From contig OY987263.1 of assembly GCA_963920665.1 (NCBI GenBank), forward strand, positions 40,397,218-40,461,217: a DNA stretch of 64,000 nt. Direction: 5' to 3'. Below are positions 11,101 to 22,143 of this stretch, one piece after another (the stretch's first letter is position 1; each line of letters opens with the position of its first letter). The notes under the pieces are model-generated. The model was given only the letters and a program-made list of their open reading frames with translations. It made no database searches and was not told where the DNA came from. The position numbers were made by a program, and so were the translations under genes. Source of the stretch: Straminergon stramineum (taxonomy: Eukaryota; Streptophyta; Bryopsida; Hypnales; Calliergonaceae).

Positions 11101-12562
11101 TAATTCCCCAATGTATCTATTTTTAGAAAACCGAATGAGCGAGTTTCCGTCCCCGTCATTCTGGTGAATCTAGAACCAGACAGTTATCTAGAACAGCACG
11201 ACCTCTAGAATAGTAGCATGCATCGGCATATGATCAGTCTCAGAAACTAATAAACTAACACCGAAATTCCTAATATTTCCTCAAGAGCCAAAATAGAAGC
11301 TAGTTTCTCGAGAATCCTGAATATGATATGGCTTCGAATAGCAAAACCTCTTGAAGCGATCGACATGTGAACAGTGCCATCAACTAATACAGTCGCTTTC
11401 CAAGCAGCTGCCAAGTTCCTCACACGCCAAAATAGAAGCTAATTTCCTCAAGTTTCACGAGCCAAAAATTTACTAATTTCCTCACAGATCTAGAGCCAAG
11501 AAAGACCAAAGTTTTTGGTCCAGCCTCTGTTTGGAGACTTGGCTGTTGATCTGTGTTTTGTTTAGCCATGGAATTTTTAATGTTTTGAAATGTTAGTTCT
11601 GTTAAATCCATCACCATGTGAACAGTTTCATCAACTACTACAGTCATCACCCAGGGGCTGCCAAGGTTTTCAAATGCCAAAAGAGGAACTAATTCCCTCA
11701 TGTTTCACGAGACATTATGGAGCTAATTGTCTTTTCTAGTTTGTCCAGCCTTTGGCATGGCTGTCTTGTACTTGTGTTACTTTGCAATGGATTTCCATTT
11801 GTTACAAAAAAAAATAAAAAAAGAAGCTAATTTCCTCACATTTCAAGAGCCAAGAAAGAACCAAGTCGTTGGTCCAGCCCCTGATTAGAGGTTGGCTGTT
11901 CAGCTGTGTTTAGCTTTGCGAAGGGATTTCGTTCCTTCGAACTCAATTAAGTTTTTTGTGAAACGAAAAAGAAAGAAAGAAAGAAAGAAAGAGGGGTCAG
12001 GTGACATTGTGGATGCCTGGAATTCTGTCACGCACCTGAACAGACCGGTCTTGATTTCGATCATCTTCGTGTTGTTGGACTTTTTCTGCTCGAACGAAAG
12101 TTCTTCCTTCTGACAAACCGCCAGCTTCTGCGCCTCGGCGGACACAGTCATCGCCGCTGCGGTCGTGGATCCCGACTCTAGCACCATCCGCTGATTGGGA
12201 CCTCCGTTTACTTGCCCCGATTGCGGAAAAATCTGCCCAATCTTGGGCAACCAGAATGCACCCTCAGGCTTCACCACGAGATCCGGCACAGCAGGACTCG
12301 ACCAGTAGAGCAGGAGCGTGCCGTATATGGCGAAGCTGAACTGTAAGCACGTGAGCAGAGAAGCCATGCGAATGGTGCCGTTGGATTTCCATGAGGAGCG
12401 GGTGCTGCTACTGTTGCTTAAGCTGGGGCGCCCTGTGGTGGGGATCATGTCCATGCCATCGGTGGAGAGCCGCCCTGCCGTGAGATCTGTGTAGGGTGAA
12501 GAAGCCTTCATGGCGTCGAAGTCGACGCTAAGGCTCTGCCGCATGTTCTTCGTTTTCGTCAT
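5159..12562 (-). CDS. Membrane-anchored bipartite glycosyltransferase-like protein, 10 coding exons
   Basis: Coding exons, 5' to 3' on the minus strand: 12562-12036, 10245-9933, 9599-9247, 8946-8808, 8426-8148, 7753-7504, 7079-6830, 6501-6120, 5810-5631, 5398-5159. They sum to 2913 nt (970 aa); every intron is GT-AG and all phases agree. The start (MTKTKNMRQ) lies just after a leader-intron acceptor at 12570. A serine-rich cytosolic tail precedes one membrane segment (about residues 66-87), typical of a Golgi type II enzyme. A first GT-A-like module follows, with VTVILNHFQRKTLCAQ and the metal-binding type motif YLVDDDMIPG (about 291-293). A middle region comes next, then a second module with INIITQNRATSLMRLL and LLLEDDIEVSPFYY (about 712-722). 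Donor and acceptor sugars are not predictable. It resembles plant proteins annotated as family-2-like glycosyltransferases. The last acceptor (GGGGAG before 5398) was chosen to keep phase; a nearby CAG would shift the frame. Confidence 0.83.
10899..11055. mobile_element. Small inverted-repeat element in an intron
   Basis: ATATTTCGTTAAAATG at 10905-10920 is repeated in inverse as CATTTTAACGAAATAT at 11032-11047. A 9+9 bp palindrome around ACCGCACGGT lies near the centre, beside two CCTAGAAG repeats. Probably a MITE or MITE relic. No target duplication is obvious. Confidence 0.45.
11363..11960. repeat. Degenerate tandem repeat, about 250-bp unit
   Basis: The block ATGTGAACAGTGCCATCAAC..ACAGTC..CTGCCAAG near 11365 recurs near 11616 with the same order of motifs. 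The following AAGCTAATTTCCTCA..GAGCCAAGAAAG..TTGGTCCAGCC..GGCTGT block appears around 11435-11560, 11690-11790 and 11820-11920. Units are diverged and of unequal length. Confidence 0.55.
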
Positions 12563-13800
12563 GGGGGGTCTGGAAACGGGAAGCATTTGTCCCCGACGGA
12601 GGACGACCAAAGATCGAACGCACTAGCTCTTCAACGTAACAATGTGACAATGTTACCAAATGCGAAGAGATTCTTCATTACTGCAGAAAATGGCGTATGA
12701 GAGGCGACAGAATGAACCTATCAATGCAGAAGCTCGCCGGAACACCGGTAGCAATGAGAATTGCTGTCTCTGTACTGAAAATGAAGAGAAACCGGGATCC
12801 GGCCTAATACCAAAATTTCAAACAGTCTGAGGGAAAAGACTAAGCCAACTTCTTTAAATTGAGCACTGATTGGGACAAGAATAACAAATATGGAATCCTC
12901 CAGAACCTAAAACATGTGAATGTCTGGTCGAAAAATGTATCGCAACAGTCACTGGAACCCCAGTAATTTTCACTCTCACCGACTCAGCAAACAGACTAAT
13001 AGTTACCCATGACCAACGAACACAAACAGCCGCAGATCCGCATACCGCTTGTAACAACGATTCTGAAACAGTCGCAGCGAAGAGAGTTCGTACGTATCAA
13101 ACTAACTACAATTGAAGTCCCTCCAGCACTACTAGCAATCGAAATGAGTTACCAAAAGAAACCATGAGGGAAGGTTTCCAAAAACATAAGGAAACCACTC
13201 ACTGCAGCTACCGCCATGGCTACAGCATTTCCATGCACTCTGCAAACCCACGACTAGCTAGTAACTAATGTCCCCTCACCACAAACTAACAAAACTATCA
13301 CCGATTCGTAACCAGCACCGCCAAACTCACACAATCAATCACTACTACCAAAAGCGAGTTCATAATCGATCAACGCTCTCCCCTCCTAGTCAATCCACGC
13401 CGTCGCCGACTTCAGCCCCGCGCATCCGTGCAACTGCAAAAGATCGATCGAGTCTAAGGCTGGCGATCTTCCGATCCACTACAATGCAAGGGGCCGGGCA
13501 AGTGAACTTCACGATCTGAAAACCCTCCGAATTGATCGAGGAGTGGGCGAGCACTAATGCAGTTTCACTTAACTTCCTAGAGAAAATGTGCAGTTTGGGA
13601 TGGAAGCTTTCGGCGGGGTTTAAATAAATTGGGGAGGATGCAAGAGATGGACTTGAATAGCTGTCGGTGGAATCATGGCCTGCTGTACATGTTGAGCGGG
13701 CAAATGAGTTGTAAGTGGCGATGGGGGGTGGGAATTGAAGCTCCTGTAAGGTGCCAGTTGCTATGAGCCTGGATTGGTGATGCATAGCATCGTGTCTTGA
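12563..13800 (-). promoter_or_regulatory. 5' leader and core promoter of the glycosyltransferase gene
   Basis: A CCCGTTTCCAG acceptor directly upstream of the start codon (exon edge 12569) implies an intron in the 5' UTR. Upstream, the minus strand carries a TATA-like ATTTATTTAA at 13630-13621 next to GC-rich CCCCGCC. This would place transcription start near 13590 and a non-coding first exon over about 13390-13590. The 131-codon frame at 13390-13785 overlaps this promoter and is probably not translated. Confidence 0.45.
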
Positions 13801-16069
13801 TCATCGTGCGTGACTCGCGGTGCAGAAGACCGATTGCGAGGGTACTGCAGGACAGCGTTGCTTTCTTCGGCCGTCCTGGGCGGCGTCGTGTCCGGATTGA
13901 AGGGGGGAACAGGCGTACAGGGCCAGCACAGGGTCAGCTCAGGTCGCCCCTGGTCGTAAGTATACTCGCCTTTTTGGTGGATGTGACGACTGACGAGGGG
14001 GAATGAGAATTCCCATGAGGAGAGAAAAAGAAAAAAAAAACAGAGAGAGAAAAAGAATTTTCATTCTAAGCTTTACTTGGAATACGCGTGCGTGAAAAGT
14101 CTGTCTTTAGTCTGTTTTTAGTTGGTCAAGGGCCTACGCCTAAATTCATAGGATACCATTAATACCTGACTATCAAGGTCTGCAAAAAAATTTAAGAATT
14201 TTCTTAAGAAAATTTAAATTTAAATAAATAATCAAAAGTTGAATTTTATTGGAAACTAGTGTACCTTCTCTTGTTGCCACAACAAAAAGAAAAGTAAAAG
14301 TCGTTTTTAAATTTTTATTCTAAAATAAAAACTTCAAACTTCAATATCTTACACATTGTAGGTCCAAACTTCACAAAACAAAGACCATGCACCCCTCCTC
14401 ATCAAGGGTTTTCTAAAGGTACCAAGTAAACTGCCAAGGAATGCACAGTCCGGGAGATCTCAATGTAGCAAACAAACAAAACAAACATCCTAACTTAAGG
14501 TATGGATTACTCTTAGAGAGAGGTAAATTTCAAACTATCAAAAAATGAGACACATACAAATTTCAGAATAATAAATCCGCTAGATATTCTCTAAATGCTC
14601 CTTTGATTAGGGCTTTGAACATTTGAAAATTATAATAAATAAGAATGAAAATTTGTATCTAATTCTAAAAGTGACTACCAACCTCCTTTTCCAACACTAT
14701 ATAATTATTCAATGTGATATGTCAACTTTCATAGCCATGTTTGATAATGTATGTAATGCAAAAATTATATACCCGTGTTGTTGGGTAAGGTAGGTGTCGC
14801 AGCACAAGATAAGTAAATTCCCTATTATGCTCACAAAAATCACTCTAGAGCATAACAAAGTGACTCTAAAGATCGAACCCACGAGATTCTGTGAAGTATT
14901 TACTTGATTTGGGCGAGTAAGCTCTCTCACCCTCTAAAACTTCCTTTCCGGTCCTAGATCTAAAACCGGAAACCACCAACCACCAAGAGGATTAGGACCG
15001 GATTACTTCCCATCCAATTCTTTAATCCTCCGGTTAACCCAATTCTCCCAATCTCCAGGACCTAAACAATTCCGGTCCTGGTATTGCTCTGAACCAATCC
15101 GCTCCGGCTGGTTCCTATACCTCCTCAACTCTCTTCCGGTTTAGTTTTGCCTTTGTTGGACCATCAAAGGGTTCGTCGCTTAGGGTTCTGAGTGGTAGGC
15201 CTACCTCTCCTTCTGCGGATTATAGTGGTTGAAGATCCACTGGTCTCTCCCTTCTTCTCCTAACTAACTCGAATCCGGTTTGATCCCTCACAACACTCCC
15301 GACAGCAATCCGGATTGCAGGTCACACAGAGATCCCCCGTACGATCCATTCTTACTACAATGACCTCAATGCCAACTCCTACCCATGCAAAGCTAGGTGG
15401 TTACAAGTGTACTCGTCCATTCCAACAGTAACTAGGATCATTCCGTTTACCAACTATGGTGATGAGACCTCTCAGAAGGTCGGACACTCAACCGGACTCC
15501 CCGTCTAGGAGTTCTAGGGCGACTAAGGATACCCTCCCTATCCGCCTAACCTAACAGCGGTTATCTCACCCGGAACTTTAAAACCCTAGATCTTGCTGAG
15601 GCACTGAAATACACTCCCAACACTTACACAACCTGCACACACACTAAGGATCGGAAACTATCGCACTAAGGGGAGAAATCCAATCACAAATCTGCCTTAC
15701 GCCTTCCTAACTCTACATCATGCAAACCTGCCAAGCTTGGGAGACACACACAACAACAAAGCGCATACAAAGGTACAATAGAAATTGCAAAAAAAAGACT
15801 CCCGATGTCCTTCGCAGGCGCTAACTATATACACTTCAAAAAGTTACAAATGGGCGGGAAAACCCGCGAAAGTTCCACCACCATCTCGGTCGGACTTCCC
15901 GGTCCTACCTACTCCCAACTGAATCGGAACAATTTCTGTATCCGTTTCTACTCTACCTACTCTGTACATCCTAAGCCTCTATTTGCGATCCGATGGTCAC
16001 GCTGTCCGCTCCCGGGTCCATCTCCTCGAAAACATCGTTTAGGTTCTGATTCCTCTCTACCTGTTGAGG
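13801..16069. other. Non-coding DNA; right part belongs to the gag-like element
   Basis: 13801-14010 is GC-rich, 14011-14930 is AT-rich with no gene, and from about 14940 base composition rises again with frequent CCGGA/TCCGG words. The last portion reads as untranslated sequence 3' of the gag-like pseudogene (minus strand). A polypurine tract lies at about 14018-14055. LTR boundaries could not be placed. Confidence 0.4.
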
Positions 16070-17674
16070 TTAAGGAACCGGATTGCCTCCTGTGGACACG
16101 GGTGGTGAGTCCAAGTCGATGGCGGTTCCAAGCGTGCCGGCCTGGGTCGTTCTCTTGGACTTGGGGGTCACATCCTTCTTCTCTCTTGCTATCACATCCG
16201 GGAACGAATCTGGGAGAGAGATATCCGAGAGTCGAATACCGCGAGAGCAAGTTGCTCCCGACAGTATCCGGGTACTCTCCTCCATCCGGTCCGCTGCCTT
16301 CCGTGCCTCCTTCATTGCCGCTTCTACCTACTCGGCAAAGTCGTTGACAATCCTCACCATCCGGGAACCAGATAGCTTCTTCTCCTCGTGCATCCGCTCA
16401 TCAAACAACTTTGCTTTGGTGAGGGCCGTTCCGGTCTCCCCGAACGTGGCTTTCACTTGCTCCATCATTTGTTGAGCATCCTCTACAATAGACTTGGTGG
16501 CTGCAAAGTTCTCCTTGTGTACCAAGATTTCCGCCTTCATCCGATCCACCTCCTCTTGTAACCGGCGGATCTCTGCTTCCTGCTTTCGGGCCTCGACCGG
16601 ATTAGAGATACAACCCGCCACCTTTTTCGGTAGCTCTCTATCGAGTGCTCCTCCCACCAACTGCCTAATGGCTACGACTATACTTCTCTTGCGTTCCCAA
16701 TCCATCCTGATGTCACAGAGGACCTTCACCAGGGGGTGGAACGGATCCTTGGGATCCACTTTCTCCGATACTACCTTCTCCTCTTCCGGTTTCTCTTCCA
16801 GAGCTGGAGTAGTGTGACCAGGTGGCGTCCCTCGTTTGTTGGGGGAGGTAGTCTTGTGACGCTTGACCGGCGGTACTGGCGCCTCCTCTTCTTCCGACTT
16901 TCAATCCTCTCCCAGTTTAGAACCGGATTCGGTCTCTTGATCCGATCTTGATTCTCCATATCTCAGCACTACTTGCTGAGTCTTCCACACCTCGTCCTCT
17001 CTATCATTCAAGAGTTGATGAGACTGATAGAGGTGCATTAATTAGGGGCTCACTGGAGTTGCCCTACTCTTTCCAACTCTATTAACTAACCGGAACACCA
17101 GATCGGAAATGATCCGGGCCCAGTCGACTTTCCGGTCCCCTCTCAGAGCCCCGAAAATGGTGTTCGCAAGGATAATGGTTACCCTTGTTGGCTTTTCCAA
17201 ATGGAGGATCGGAACGAGGAACTATAAGAGTCGGCGGTTCCGCTCATCTTTACGATCCTCTATGGCGTATCCGTCCTTCGGGTTTACTGCACCCTCGAAC
17301 TTGCCTCGGACGAAGTCGTCCTTCCGGCTAGCCATCCCAAATCCTCCTGACCGGAAGCTGTAAACTGTCCTCCAGACCTCTTTCGTCTAGAGGGGCGGAA
17401 CCGCTTTCAGCGTATTGTCCCACTCATTGGATACTTTGCCCAAGAGTTCCCGCACAAAAACTTCCTCCTTGAACCCCCAGGGCTTGGTTGCAAATCCTAT
17501 ACAATCCATGGAGTTCAAGTCGTCCATGAGTTCCGCTCGGGTATCCTCTGACAGAGGGATAACCGGAACTACTTTCCGGAGTTTGACATCTACTGTTGAC
17601 GACGAACTAGCATGACCTCTAGTTCTCTTAAGCTGTGGCATGGTCACAGATGAGCTACTCGGAACCCTTTCCAA
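16070..17674 (-). pseudogene. gag-like plant retroelement ORF with five in-frame stops
   Basis: One minus-strand frame of 535 codons runs without a frameshift. It is interrupted by stops after AVPPL, RNRRLL, ATPVSP, KLGED and VNDFAE. The first half has MPQLKRTRG, a KPWGFKEEVFVRELLGKV region, then LANTIFGALRGDRKVDWARI and DLVFRLVNRVGKSRATPVSP, which resemble the 'putative plant transposon protein' gag-like domain. The second half is a basic/acidic linker, then a coiled-coil-like EARKQEAEIRRLQEEVDRM segment. No protease, reverse transcriptase or integrase is visible nearby, so this is either a gag-only non-autonomous element or the surviving end of a larger one. Four stops (TAG, TAG, TGA, TAG) are one C-to-T change from CAG or CGA. 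Confidence 0.65.
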
Positions 17675-17895
17675 TTTTACCTTACTGTCGCTCTCCTAGC
17701 CGCACGTCCCGTTCCTTTCCTTCTCTCTCCGATCTCAACCGGAAACCAAACTTACACTATAACAAACACTATAACTCTCGCGAAAAACACTCGAAACAGT
17801 GACTGACACGAAAAGCAAAAACTGACAAACACGAGGAGCTTGAGAGCGCTAGAAAATGAAAAAGTGAAAAAGAGGTGCGACTGGCCAGGCCAACC

Positions 17896-17903
17896 CTTAT
17901 ATA
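17896..17903 (-). promoter_or_regulatory. TATA box of the gag-like element
   Basis: TATATAAG on the minus strand inside CCAGTATATAAGGGTTGG, about 220 bp upstream of the first ATG of the gag-like frame and pointing towards it. A long CT-rich leader follows. The 17.7-18.1 kb flank shares the CCGGATCCGG-rich composition of the element. Confidence 0.5.
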
Positions 17904-18955
17904 CTGGCTGGACCCCCCTACCACCTCATTATGACCTAATCCGGATCCGGTTCCTGTATGGTATCCGGTCAGACATCTGCTCCTATCCGTTCACTCTCTA
18001 GAAACTGGATTGAGTAGATCTTCCCACTATCTTATTTTCCACTTCTATTTCCGCTCCTTATGGTTTCTTAACCAAATCCAGATACCCCTATCTAGCTATC
18101 CGGTTAGTATTACTAAGTAAAACCAAAAAAATTCAAATTTCATGCTGCCACAGCAGGGGCATCTATTTTCATCACTTGAAACAATTTTTCATACTTTGAA
18201 GTAAAAGCAACAGATGAAAATATTTTCAACACATTGGCAATTGAAAATCATGAATTTTCCGAAATCAAATGATAATTTTTTGAACATGTTGGAATATACT
18301 ATGACTTTGTAAGTTCAAATACATGGTGTCTCCAATTTGTTTTTTGCATCCATATAAATATGCAAGCTATACATTTTGGATTTCTTGTATCAACATAAAT
18401 TTTTAATTGATTTATAATACAATGATAGGAATAGGCACTTCAACGTTTGACTTTACTATGTTCCAAGGGCAAGCTAGATAATGGAAGGGATTTATTTTAG
18501 AAATAGTTCTTTTGCATTTGGTCAAACCTCTTGTTGATAGAGGCATTGATGATGGTAAGTTAGTAGGCACCTTATAAGAGAAGAAAATGTAGGGGATTTT
18601 TTAGCAAAATAATCATAAGACACTTTATAAAAAGGATGAAAAACCATTGCTTCCACCATTATAGTCCATTCATTACAAGGAAATGCAATCCAAGGTGACA
18701 AGTTTTTGATAGAGATTTGTCCAAAATGACAATAGCTATATTATGGCTACTTCATCTTGTCAATTTATGAGAACTTGTCAACTTTTTGTCAAGTTGTTGT
18801 CAAATTTGTAGTTGATGTTTGGTTCTCTTCTCCCTATTTGCCAAAAACACAAAGAATTCATTAGATTTTAGATACATCTACCTTTTCATCTATTACCATA
18901 GATATCTTAGCTTGAATTATGCATTGAAGTCAAGCTCTCCCTACATAAATGGAGT

Positions 18956-19487
18956 GGTAGGAGGTAGAACAACCTATGTGGGATGTCATTTAGAAGTTGC
19001 AAAGCTCAACCACTCATAGTTAAGTTTGAAATAAAAATTGTATTAAACTAGAATTTCAAACCTCATTTAGGTATAGTAGAATAATTTTTCAAAAAAACTT
19101 TGAATTAAAAATAGTTCCTAAATAAATTCAAGTTTCATGTCCAAAAATCCGTGTGATGTTTTGATCCTCCAATAAAAAGTTATGAACAAATTTCGGAGAG
19201 GATGTTTGAAAAGGTAAAAAAAATTCCCTTCCACCGCCCCTTTGAAATTTGTCCATAACTTTTGATTGGAGGATCAAAATATCAAACGGATTTTTGGACA
19301 TGAAACTTGAATTGATTTCCCAAATTTTTTTAATTCAAAGTTTTTTTTGAAAAATTATTCTACTATGCTTGAATGAGGTCTGAAAGTATAGTTTTAATAC
19401 AAATCTTATTTCAAACTTAACTATGAGCGGTTGAGTTCTTGCAACTTTTCAATGGCATATCCCATATGGGTTGTTCTACCTCCTACC
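18956..19487. mobile_element. Foldback (near-palindromic) element, copy 1
   Basis: The two arms (about 18956-19215 and 19230-19487) are inverted copies along nearly their whole length. The termini are GGTAGGAGGTAGAACAACC and its exact complement, and inner landmarks such as GATCCTCCAAT..AAAGTTATG are mirrored. The transcript or single strand would fold into one long hairpin. A related copy lies at 60.76 kb. No target duplication is evident. Confidence 0.75.
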
Positions 19488-20080
19488 ATAACATGTATAT
19501 ATAGAGAACTTTTTTCACTTTCTAATCCACAAAACAAAAGCGATGCATGAAGTGCAGTGTCAAGATGGCAATTGGTTGTCAATACTTGCATTTTCATTTA
19601 ATATATGAAGATTTAAATTTAAAGCAATTTCAATTTTGATATTTTATCTTTTACAAAAAATAAAAATCCAATTGTAATCATTGATTAGGCCATCATACCA
19701 GCATGGCAATGGGACAACTAACAAAGATGGATATTAAGAAATAGAAGTTGACAAAAATTCTAGCAAATTGACAAAATAGTTGACAGAATTTTGTCAAATT
19801 ATTGGCCAAATCTATAGGTTCTCACTAACAAAGCAATTGACAAACTTTTGTCAATTTTTTGTCAAATAAGACATAGTTTCCCTTGTAGTGATTCTACCCC
19901 TTATTGGTAGATGTGGCTTGGAAGTAGGGAACTCAAAAGAAAAATACCTCAAGGTTTTATCAAAAAACTATGTGACTAAATAAAATGTATGAAAACAATC
20001 ACCTCTATTTGCATTTGGTCCACCCCTTTTTTGTTTCATGTAACAATAAAAAATCGGAAGCTATAATAATAGAAAATGTA

Positions 20081-20362
20081 AGGTAGGAGATGGTAAATGA
20101 GTTCATACTCTAAAAGCAATCACTAATACAAAGATACATATTGCATTTTTTATTGTACCTATTGCATACTTTTAGAGGCTTATTCGATTCCAACTTCAAA
20201 ATTCATAACGAATTCTTCGAGAATTGAAAAAAATATTAAACAACTTATCAAAGTTGATGATTCTACAAGTGATTCTAGTTTACTAAGAAATGTTTATGAG
20301 GATCAAACACTTCCAAATATTGAATTCAACTTTTAAATGGTCACTTTATGCATCTCCTACCT
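20081..20362. mobile_element. TA-flanked MITE, AGGTAGGAGATG termini
   Basis: The ends AGGTAGGAGATG and CATCTCCTACCT are perfect complements, each flanked by TA (20079-20080 and 20363-20364), as expected for Tc1/mariner-type insertion. The interior (about 20190-20260) shares the ACTTC-AAAATTCATAAC-AATTC words found inside the elements at 50.6 and 59.2 kb. Confidence 0.65.
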
Positions 20363-20527
20363 TAAAGATGTTAACAAACCATATAAAATTTAATATATAA
20401 ATTGGACAAAAAACAATCACCTCTACTTTAATAGGGTAGTGCTAGATTATGACAAAATGGTCCAATTAGGTGCTTCATCAAAGCCATTTGAAATAATTGC
20501 AAGAGGGCATGGAATGTTGGACAATTT

Positions 20528-20700
20528 GCTACCATATACAAAATGATGATTTGTTATAAAGGCAAGTATTGTCTGGCATGGTTCCCAAAGGGGGGCTTGA
20601 AAGTGTGGTACTTTGTAGATTCATTATGAAAATTCATTTATGGAATTTTGAGGTCTATTGTGGTAAAAAAATATAGTTGAAGAAGATGCCAATGCACCAT
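20528..20700 (+). pseudogene. piggyBac-like transposase scrap
   Basis: One frame reads KMMICYKGKYC and then PKGGLKVWYFVDSL. After a +1 shift the neighbouring frame reads MKIHLWNFEVYCGKK. Together this has the order expected of the conserved piggyBac DDE core (..KGK..PKKP.KWG.K.W...D....F..Y.GK). Only about 55 codons remain, with a frameshift and flanking stops. The longer frame downstream (20709-21008) has no recognisable domain. Confidence 0.4.
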
Positions 20701-21060
20701 GCAAAGTAGTGTTTTTTTTCTGGCAATTTGGCATAGAATTGCACCAAATTTTTTTGGCTGGCACAAGACCTATAGAACAATATCGTGACGTATTTCTACC
20801 TATTTGGAAAAGCACAAGGCTTCTAGCTATAATAGATATTTGTGAAAAAAGAAAAAATCCCGATGAACAAGAAAACCCTAAATCCAATACCAAGTCCCAC
20901 TCACAACCCTCAGTAGAACTCAAAAAAAAAAAAATTATCACTAGAACACAAAGTAAAAGCCCAACCTCAATAATAAATATAATCACCCTAGAAAAAGATT
21001 CAAGATAAGATTAATGGAATAAGCAAGCACTTTAATGACCCCCAAAAGGAACTCAAAGCT

Positions 21061-21125
21061 ACAAACAATATGGGACAAATGCCCTATCTTTCTACAAACA
21101 ATAAGGGACAAAATGCCCTATCTTA
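21061..21125. repeat. Two-unit tandem repeat, about 34 bp
   Basis: ACAAACAATATGGGACAAA followed by TGCCCTATCTT is repeated immediately as ACAAACAATAAGGGACAAA plus TGCCCTATCTT, with small changes. Confidence 0.6.
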
Positions 21126-22143
21126 TTAACAACTTAAATAGTCACCAACCTTCAATTATCATCCAACAAGCCTAAATACCTCACTATTTGGAACCAACAT
21201 AGAAGTATAAAGATGTCTATCTCTTAGCTAGTAAACAACCCACATTACGACAACGAAAACAAGGAAAATAAAGGATTAATTGCCTAGTACAACGCACGGT
21301 GTTAGGGTCCGGTGCTATTTCCACTCGAAACATGCATGGGGATTAGGATGACATTGTGAGAGCCATTGATCATGTTGCTTTGGCCATTTTTGCGTTGGAG
21401 TCGGCTGAGCTCCAATTTGTCTGTTAATCATAGTTTTCGTGCCAGCTTCTCTTTGCAATTGATCTCCCTCATCGCTACTTTTCTTCTCACATTCAAGTCT
21501 CTTAAGCCACCTTCACACTGTCAATGAATTCTCTGTAGCCCACTCCACAATGCAATAGCTATGTAAGGAGCCAATGATGGAGTTAGCTTCTTGCATTCAT
21601 AGCCACTTTGCAAAGTGTACTTTATATGCTTCATCATGTTTCTTTGGCCACATTGATTTCCACTTTCTTCAAGGTGAGATTGCATTTTCAGTGTGTAATT
21701 GGAATTATGGCTTGCTTTCATGTCCACGATCATGGATAGTTTGAAGAGTTGCTACAGACTATGAAATGGTGGACTAAAGGGGCTCTATTTAACTTGCCAA
21801 TTGCACAATGAAGAACCGTAGTATTCTGTGGTGAATTTTTTTGTTGTCTGCTTTGCCTTTTTGCTTTGCTAGAGTTGGGGTTTGGAAATTCTGTTTTGTT
21901 TTGCTCGACTTGGGTACGATTTGGGGGATTTAGGGTTCATGAGTGGGGATTTCTTTTCTCCGATGGCGGACTTTGCTTCCGGTTTGGGATATTGGTTTTG
22001 CAAGTGTAGCAAAGGCCACTTATGATGTCTTGCATGGAGAGAGGTAGAAATGGAAACTCACTCAATTGCAGCGAGAGGCGAAGGCTGTTGATCAAAAAGC
22101 AAAAGCGAAAAAGAGGGCACTAGAAGCATAGGCTTGGAAGAGA

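Larger units (their letters stand above)
10246..12035 (-). other. Intron 1 of the glycosyltransferase gene, repeat-loaded
   Basis: Donor at 12035 (CTGTTCAG before GTGCGT) and acceptor at 10246 (CTTTTAG). At 1.79 kb it is the longest intron of the gene. It carries a degenerate tandem repeat (11363-11960), a GAAA microsatellite (about 11968-11993) and a small inverted-repeat element (10899-11055). Confidence 0.75.

Noticed and set aside
13390..13785. 131-codon minus-strand frame upstream of the glycosyltransferase gene
   Set aside because: It spans the TATA-like box and presumed leader exon, has serine-rich low-complexity composition and no domain.
20709..21008. 99-codon frame after the piggyBac scrap
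   Set aside because: No match to piggyBac downstream motifs could be seen and the composition becomes lysine- and asparagine-rich by AT bias.
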